From Verticillium longisporum (lineage: Eukaryota > Ascomycota > Sordariomycetes > Glomerellales > Plectosphaerellaceae), in NCBI GenBank assembly GCA_019188255.1, contig JAETXT010000004.1, positions 6,200,001-6,264,000 of the forward strand: a stretch of 64,000 nt of DNA, in the 5' to 3' direction. Positions 56,980-64,000 of the stretch are shown one piece after another. Position 1 is the first letter of the stretch, and every line of letters starts with the position of its first letter. A program made the translations under genes and the position numbers. The notes beneath the pieces were generated by a model. The model was not told where the DNA came from. It saw only the letters and a list, made by a program, of their open reading frames with translations, and did no database searches.

Positions 56980-59900
56980 CGTGACGAACCAGACCGTGGG
57001 CGGGTGCCTTGTTTGGCGGGTTGATACGGAGCAGGAACGTGGACGGCTTGTTGACTATGACAATCAATCGAAGTTAGATATTTGTTGATCTTAGGTGAAT
57101 GTCGTTTCGTTAGAAAAAAAGAGATCCTGCGAGCAGTGCTGATAAAGAAGAGCAGGCGCGCCTGAGTATTTTGTTGAGAACGCGAAGGATGCAGCCTGGG
57201 GAAGGAAAGTGTGGCAAGTACGCTTCAAGCCCACAACAGTGCCAATAAAGCAATCGAAAACTGAGGTGAGAGCAAGTGACTCGTCGCTCCTCGAGTTTGG
57301 TAAGAGTGATTGTTTCTCGTCTTGTGTTCGTGGGACACAAAACGGGGCTGGAGATTCAGTGACTGTGATGGAGGAGTGTTGGTGCTGGGATCTTTCTTAT
57401 ATGCTTCGTCGATGTGAGATGGAAACTTCCGACCACGCTTGATTTCGTGAATGCCATCACCTGCCCGCCCAGCCTGCATCTGGTCTCGGCAATGAATGAC
57501 AATCCCATTCAGGCATTCTTCCTATTGTTCGCTTCGATCCCTAGGCGGCTGCAATAAAGGCCCATCCATCACTCGACTCGTGCGACCTGACTGCTGGCCC
57601 TTGGCTAGCATCCAAATGAGAGCACCCTCGTGGCCATGGGTCAGGCTACCAGCCACGCACGCGATCCAACTCGATGCATGCCGGATATGCAATACAGACA
57701 AACGGAAAGGGATAGATTTGTGTGACCAGAAGAAGGGTTGGGTGCATTCCAGGACCCACGGGATCATCAGGCACATGCAAGTGAACTCACCAAAGGGAGG
57801 CACGCTGGTGACGGCAGCGGATGATGGCCGATCAGCCCCGTTTATGGAAGGAGCTGCAGTGATCGAAGAACAGACGGAAAATGTGGGGGATAAAGCGACT
57901 GACAGCCACTGCAAGAATAACAGAGACAGAGAAGAAGGCGGGTCCGATACTGGATGGCAGACACGGGAGAGGGGGTGTCTAGGGAGAGAGGGGCGTCTCG
58001 AGGGATGGATGATGCATTCTAGTTGCCAGACGGCGGCATCGCCGGTCTTATACCGCCACACTTACACCAAGAATCACTGGACGAGGCCTCAACGGACCAA
58101 CATCCCGCCGCGACGGCTCCATCTCGGGCGCGATGTATATTGGGTTGCAGGAGCACACTGTCGTATGGTGGCGATGCCCTCGCAGAACTTGGGTGAGTTG
58201 AGCCAAGCCCAAGCCCGTCCAGCAACGGGACCAGGGTGCCGTCTCGGTTATCGATCCTACGGCGGGACGAAGACCACCTAAAAACCATAAGTTGAAGCAA
58301 CTATTGGCTTGGGAAGCACCAGAGTTTCAAGTCAGATGGGTGGTCGTGAAAAGCAAACCAGGGTCTTGACAGGTTTGGACCACAGTGGCGCCTAGCTGGG
58401 GCGAAGAAGAACGAACCAGAACGTGGCGGATGCGGCCTGAGGTAGCCGGTGTCAATGCAAACCTTCTCCTCTACTCAATTCGAACGGCGCCTTGCGCGGC
58501 AGGAGGTGCCAGAGACGGCACCAAAGCCCGAAAGAGGGTTGTTCCAACAGGGAGACGTGGAGCCGAGGCCGGGATCCGAGAATGCGCGAAAGTGAAAAGC
58601 GTCAAGCAGCTGAACAAAAACGGATATTCTTCTGTCTTCATCCTTCGCTTGGTCAGTCGCACGGCCGACCGCCAACTGCTTTGTTGTGCAGTAATGGAGA
58701 TGAGGTGTCGCCTAGATCGATATGTTGCAGAAGCAGTGCTGACGCCTACGTGGTTCGGAGAGCCTTGAACGAATGACGTTGGGCACCCCTGATTCTGCCC
58801 CCCCAAAGGAGACTAGCCTGCCCAGCACGGTTTCAAGATCGATAACGCGCCACCAAGAGACTCTCTGGGGGTTCATCCCGGCTCTGTCAGGGGCTTATTC
58901 CTAGCCAACAGGGCGGGGAAGGGTTACTCTCCAGCTCAATTTGGCTCATACCGTCGCAGAAACATTGGCCGACGAACCATCCCCAGGCCCTAACTGGCTG
59001 TCGTCCCATGTGTTGCGATCCTGAGTAATCTCAACATCGAGGCAATATCATGAGCGCGTAATACAACTCAACTGATAATTCTTGATCGCCGTGACTCTTT
59101 CATCCCCCTCAAAATCTCAATGACAAAACAGCCAAACAGCATGATCCCAGTCGTCATCGAACAGCGGCTCGTTGTCGCACAACATACTGTGTAACGTACC
59201 AGCACCAGACCGACAAATCATCCTGTGCTATTGTTACCCCCAAAGGTCCCCGTGATAGAGTCACGTCCCTCCCCATCACGGCCTTAGCCTTCCTACAAAG
59301 GCTCACCACCGCCACACCTTTAAGCCTACTGCAGTAGTTCATCTCCGGCCGCTTCGGCCCTTTTGAGAACACCCTGTTATGCCCCCCTCCTATACCTGCA
59401 GCATCCCCAGGTTTCGGGGTTGGGCAGACGATCCTCCACATCTACCCGACGCCGGCACTCGTCCCGTCGCGGGACTGTCGCCCGGCCATTGGACTTGGCG
59501 TTCGGCTTCTGATCAACCGATCTTTGGACGGTGAGCGCTAAAAGGAAAGACGAGGGTCAATTTTATCACTCATGACCCATTGCATGCCATCGTGGAGCTT
59601 GAATCAATCGGACTCATGTGATTGCTAGACTCTGATCTGAACGTCATGTCCACAGGTCCTCTTGGTGTGGGTGTGGGTGTGGGTGTATGTGTGTGCCGGG
59701 CCGCTCCTCACCACCTCAGCACGTGAGGAGCGTGTGACCTGGTCCCACAACCCTTAAGGAACAAGTTTTACCTTACCTTTCACTGCGTACAGTCCGTCCT
59801 GCCAGCACTGTGATGCATAGAACTCATCCACATGTCACGGAGCCCGTTCCATCTGTCTGCCCATGTCCGCGATCGAACGATTCGGCACTCATGTCACCTG

Positions 59901-60584
59901 CACCTCCGCTACGAGATGGCTTCAACCCCACGATGTAAATGAAAACCACTTCCAGACTCTTCACACCCGGCCTTGGTACTGCCGAGGGGTGGGTAGCAGC
60001 CGGTCTTTTCACGGCACGATGACGGCGATACGTGCCTTCACGTGTGACCGCGCGCCTAATTCAGTGGCCTGCTTCAGTGAAAGTCATACTCCCTGCACCT
60101 CTCGTGCCGGATACGAACATGGTTGTATCCTTGCAGGCCGAGGTCAGGTTGAAACCACATCACATGAATACCAATCTTCTAAATCATGGTCATTCTTGGC
60201 AGGTCTATGGGACCGATGATGTGGTAGTCTATCTAGCCATGTCTCCTATGCATGTACTCGCAGTGCGAAGCGAGTGACCTCTTCTTCCAAGTTCGTGACG
60301 GCAGGGAGCCTGTCTTCTAAATTTGACGCCTTCTTTCTGACGTATTCATGCGACGCACTTCTCCCAATTCCCAATGCCACAGATGCTATGCGTTCAGCAA
60401 AACTTCCCTTGCGACAAAGAATATAACGCCACGATATCCTAAATGTACCCTGAGACTTCCACACTGACATTGTTTCCGACTTGAGACAGAAAAAAATAAA
60501 AATCAATGCCAATCATGCCAAAACACAACAGTCAAAACGCTTTCATATGCACAATCAACGCCCAAGTCGGCAAGGCTTGTTGCC
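56980..60584. other. Long gene-free region
   Basis: 3.6 kb between the GH55 start and the F-box/WD40 stop. I see no supported gene. Frames up to 261 codons (57496-58281) lack family resemblance and codon structure. A short inverted motif CGTCCCGTCGCGGGAC lies at 59460-59475, resembling the hairpin at 49800. Confidence 0.4.
59664..59695 (+). repeat. TGTGGG microsatellite
   Basis: Short GGTGTG/TGTGGG tract followed by TGTATGTGTGTG. It is isolated, so not a telomere. Confidence 0.85.
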
Positions 60585-62922
60585 TCAGATGTATTCCCCC
60601 TCTACCTCAACAGCACGGGCACTGTTGAGCATCTCAATGCCTTGGACATTGGCTCCAAAGTCCATGATGAGAATTTTGGGGTCTTGACCAGTACTGACGA
60701 TGCGACGATAGTCGCTCTTGGCACTGAGTACCCAGCTGGCATGCCACTTAGGGAAATCCAGCAGTTGACGCCCAGTCGCCATGTCGAACACCTTGATGTC
60801 CTGGTCGTAACTTCCGCTGATCAAACGACCGCTGACAGAGTCAATGTGGAGACTGCGTACGAGATTATCGTGGGCCTTGATCTCTCGAACGCACTCGCCC
60901 GTATTCGCATCCCAGATGCGAATGATTTTGTCGTTGCCTGCAGAAGCGACAAAGCGGCCGTCCTCAGTAAACTGGCTGCAGGCCAGGCCTTTGGTGTGCC
61001 CGACGAACTCCCGGATGTTCTTGCCCGTATCGACGTTCCAGAGCTTGACACGGAAATCACCGCTGCAGCTCACAATGGTGTTACCCCTGAGCTGAACAGC
61101 GTTCACGGGCCCAGCGTGGCCGCGCAGCTGTCGGAGCAGAGCACCAGTGTGCCGATCCCAGACACAAATGGAGACGTCTTTGGAGCAAGTGACAATGTGG
61201 CGATCGTCAAACGCAAGGTCCAAAACGGCGGCACCATGGTGTTGGAGACGACGGATTGGACGGTAACCGTCTTGAACTGAGTAAACAATGCATGACGAGT
61301 CGGAAGATCCAGTGACGAGGATTTCGTTGTCGTATTGCAGGCACAGGATTGAGGCTTCGTGATGCAGAGGGAAGGATGTGACGGCTGGCATGGATGGGCT
61401 GGCGCGGGTGCCATCTGGGTGGACAGCATGATGGGTTGGTTGACCCTCGGCATCGAGAAGCAGCGAAACGTCGTTCACCACATCGGGGGCCGATGACGAG
61501 GCGGCACTGTAGCGACTGCATATCCCAGATTCGAATCGTCCGGTCACGAGATCCTGTGATTATCTTCGATCTGTGAACATGTTAGCGAAATGCATAGAAA
61601 AGGCAGGAATCTTGGAGGGCGGCAACTTACTCGTCAAACTGAAGGCAATAGATGCTATCTGAATGGCCGTTCAGATACACTGGCTTAGCCTGTCCATCGC
61701 GCCAGCTACGGTCCAGCTGTTCCCTGACGCGATAGACCTCTTTCCAGTCTACACAAGGTTGAATGGGAGGAACCCCATGGCCGTATCCTGGCTGCAATGC
61801 ATTGGTAGTCGCGTAGGTGCCCGTTTTTGCCCGCAGGAACGCATCGCGCCACACGTGTTGATTTGAAACAACCTCATGCCAGTGGCGGGACACGACCGTG
61901 GCATTGGCGAGTGCAGAGCCATGGAGATAGGAGAGTATCTGAATAGAGAGTTCGACTGGCAGGCTTGAGACGAAGTCGATGCGACTAATGTTGGCATCTT
62001 CCTTCAAGTCCGCGTCTTCCACTGCCAACTCGGTGTCTGAGTCGGCGGCTGTCACTGTAATACCGATACCGCTCTCGCGATCGTTCCCAGCGTCTTCGCC
62101 GGTGCTGAACGCACGTAGCCACTTGTTTTGGCGAGGTTGCTGGCTTGTCGATGGTCGTCCGAGTCCCAACGACTCGTTTTGGGCGGCAGCAGCGGCTTTA
62201 GCGGCTGCGCCTGTATGGCGAGGAATGATGGGAGGCTCGCTGCCGGTACCGGGCAAAGGAAGCGAGGGAAACGTGTGGTCGAATCTGGGTTGCTCGCCAT
62301 CGACGGCGCCGTGGGACGTCCTATGATGGCGGAAACTGGCGGCCTGGCGCAGACGACGGCCCCAAACAGAGTGAGAAGTCCCGGGACGAGGACTGGTGCT
62401 TGGGCTAGCAACGGGGCTGCCAGATGTCTGTTGGTCAAAGGCGTCCGTAGGAGTCGGATATGCTATCGAGTGCCTCTGCCTGTGATTGACCATTCCTTTC
62501 AGCGATATGGAAGCCCTGCGAATGATGCTCTTGATGCTGCCGTCTTCGCCAGCAGCCTGCCTTGTCCTTGTACCGGCGGCGACACTTTGGCTGTGGCCAT
62601 GTTTGGCTCGCGACTGGGTTGGTGCCGAGGATGAACCATCAATTGCTGAGCCCTGTATGTTGAGACCAAGTCCGGTGCCGTCAGACTTGGGCGAGGAGAA
62701 AGGAAGTCCAAACATGGACTGAGGACGACGTCGCGAGAAAAGAGAGTAAGAATGGCTTTTGCTTCGGAGGCGGTCCTTATTGTAGGCGGCGGCAATGGGT
62801 TCGCGTGGAGGAAAGTCGGCCGCTGTGATCGAAGAGGATGTCGAAGCCTCGCCTGCGGGCTCGTCCAATATGGCCTCCTGGACAGGCGCCCAATCCGCCA
62901 CAGGAATAACTCGTCTCGACAT
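60585..62922 (-). CDS. F-box/WD40 protein, putative SCF ubiquitin-ligase subunit (one frame break)
   Basis: Substrate receptor of an SCF E3 complex (inferred from domains). Exon 1 is 61631-62922 and the intron 61571-61630 (GTAAGT...TTCACAG); exon 2 is 60585-61570, about 758 aa. The N-terminal 310 residues are Ser/Arg-rich and disordered (LFSRRRPQSMFGLPF; SIIRRASISLKG). The F-box is at about residues 340-390 (DFVSSLPVELSIQILSYL... HWHEVVSNQHVWRDAF). WD40 blades follow: HSDSIYCLQFDE, IITGSRDRTIRIWD, ILVTGSSDSSCIVY, HIVTCSKDVSICVWD, IVSCSGDFRVKLWN, VASAGNDKIIRIWD and LISGSYDQDIKVFD. Between IRIWDMQSLQCRLVIGP and DVVNDVSLLL the frame shifts by +1 (or -2), best placed at the run 61485-61489. ATG 62922 is the first good start; an upstream exon is possible because the frame is open to 63072. 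Confidence 0.85.
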
Positions 62923-64000
62923 GTTGTTTCCAGGTTGCCGATAAAAACAAGGTTGCGATACACCGTCTTGAAACGAATTGTTGACCTTCGGGACTGGACA
63001 GGTGTGATGGTAGAGGGACGGAGGAGGAAAGTCGGTACACCGTGTCGCTGACAGGTCGGGCGTCGCGTTCAAAAAGAATGTAGGTCGAGTCGCAAGATCG
63101 GCAATCTAGTAGGAGACATTAGTTGGGTTTTGGAGGAATGCTCCGTTTATGAGCGTCTCGTCTTGGCCGACGCCTCTCCTTTTTTCTTCCTTTTTGGGGA
63201 GAGGTTCAAGACGGAACTGTCTCGGAACTACCGCCAAATGCACTACCAATGCAGGGTGGCGGCCAGTGGGGCCATGCGGTAGGCTCCGCCTGGGGTTCTC
63301 GGGGTGCAGACACAGGGGCCCAGGGAGGTACAACTCACCAAGGGGATTTCAGGTTGGCAAGCCAGTTGTTGAGTTGGGAGTGGGTTGATGGGGACCAGCG
63401 GCTTCTTTTAGTGGCTGCGTGTCTTCTAGCCTCGTAACCGTTGGTCTAGGGCCGGCTTGATCCTTTGTCAAAGATGGTTCGGAGTCGCCAGAAGGGGAAA
63501 GAAAATCTTCGACCACCTGTTGATGGTAAGGGGAAGGCAATGGCGCCAGGCCGATGTTTGGATCCAATGCGACTAGTTGAGTTCGGCCAGTGCGTCTTGG
63601 CCTCCAAGACAACGCGGGAGGACAGGACGGCAGGAAGAAAACGGCAGCGATCAGCGATTCGTTGACCAGTCAGACGAGTTCTGTACGTGCGGCGGAGGCC
63701 ACGAGTCAAGTGTCTGTGGTTTCGAACCACTTCACTTGCCTCTGCTGGTGGCGGTTCTCGTAGTGTGACTGGCACAATAGACCTCAGCGGGTGCGGTGGG
63801 TGAGGTGAAAGGTTCTGCAAGTAGACGTAGTTTCGGTTGGTGGATATGATATTCGTCTGAGCGAGGTTCGGATGTTCAAGAAGATGCCCTATATGCGCCG
63901 TAACCCATTCTTCGCTCGGTGACACAGGATCAGCGGCGTGTCGGCGGATTGGGCGAGTCCAAGGGAGAGGAGGTAAGGAGCAATGCCTGGCATGACACGA
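62923..64000. other. Right edge, F-box/WD40 upstream region
   Basis: No gene supported. The frame of the F-box gene remains open to 63072 but its first codon there is TTG. The rest is presumably promoter and leader, or the start of something beyond the window. Confidence 0.4.

Noticed and set aside
57496..58281. 261-codon plus-strand frame
   Set aside because: No recognisable motif, low-complexity composition and no splice context; probably chance in GC-rich DNA.
59664..59695. Telomere-like G-rich repeat
   Set aside because: Only a few TGTGGG units, not TTAGGG, and flanked by normal genes.

Overview
The window reads as nuclear DNA of a filamentous ascomycete (Pezizomycotina, most likely a sordariomycete). 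Three things point there. Introns are short (about 48-75 nt) with GTANGT-type donors and GCTRAC branch sites. Family content is typical: a HET-domain protein, a Zn2Cys6 regulator, GH3 and GH55 enzymes, and an ERG24-type sterol reductase. One transposon copy carries the AT-rich signature of repeat-induced point mutation (RIP). No rRNA gene, intact tRNA gene, CRISPR array or prokaryotic operon was seen.

Left part (1-13.7 kb): a (6-4) photolyase/animal-cryptochrome-type gene; a conserved fungal protein of unknown function; a divergent pair of a Zn2Cys6 regulator and a SAM methyltransferase; a class I glutamine amidotransferase; and a RING-finger protein.

Accessory part (13.7-32.5 kb): a 1,860-bp Fot1/pogo element with 50-bp TIRs and a TA duplication has inserted into the last codons of a HET-domain gene. 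A small single-pass membrane protein follows. Next comes an LTR-like sequence with a 3,090-bp RIP-degraded hAT element inserted just beyond it, then an aldo/keto reductase. The last item is a dynamin-type GTPase gene of the nuclear GTPase SLIP-GC kind. Its 13 exons can be reassembled with consistent phases, but it carries two in-frame stops, a lost splice donor and a 643-bp hAT-like MITE (8-bp duplication) inside an exon.

Right part (34-64 kb): a PLP serine/threonine dehydratase, an acidic unknown protein, a GH3 beta-glucosidase, a delta(14)-sterol reductase, an MRL1-like sorting receptor, an Ap4A phosphorylase/ATP adenylyltransferase, a Myb/SANT-like putative regulator, a FIT/SCS3 lipid-droplet protein, a GH55 exo-beta-1,3-glucanase and an F-box/WD40 protein. 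Long gene-free stretches lie at 49.1-52.8 and 57.0-60.6 kb.

Main caution: six frame breaks in five otherwise well-conserved proteins (photolyase, Fot1 transposase, dehydratase, GH55 twice, F-box/WD40) all fall at short homopolymer runs. This looks more like base-call error than real gene loss. The in-frame stops in the beta-glucosidase, sterol reductase and GTPase genes are substitutions and need a separate explanation. Exon maps were made by eye from splice signals, reading phase and family similarity recalled from general knowledge; no database search was run.
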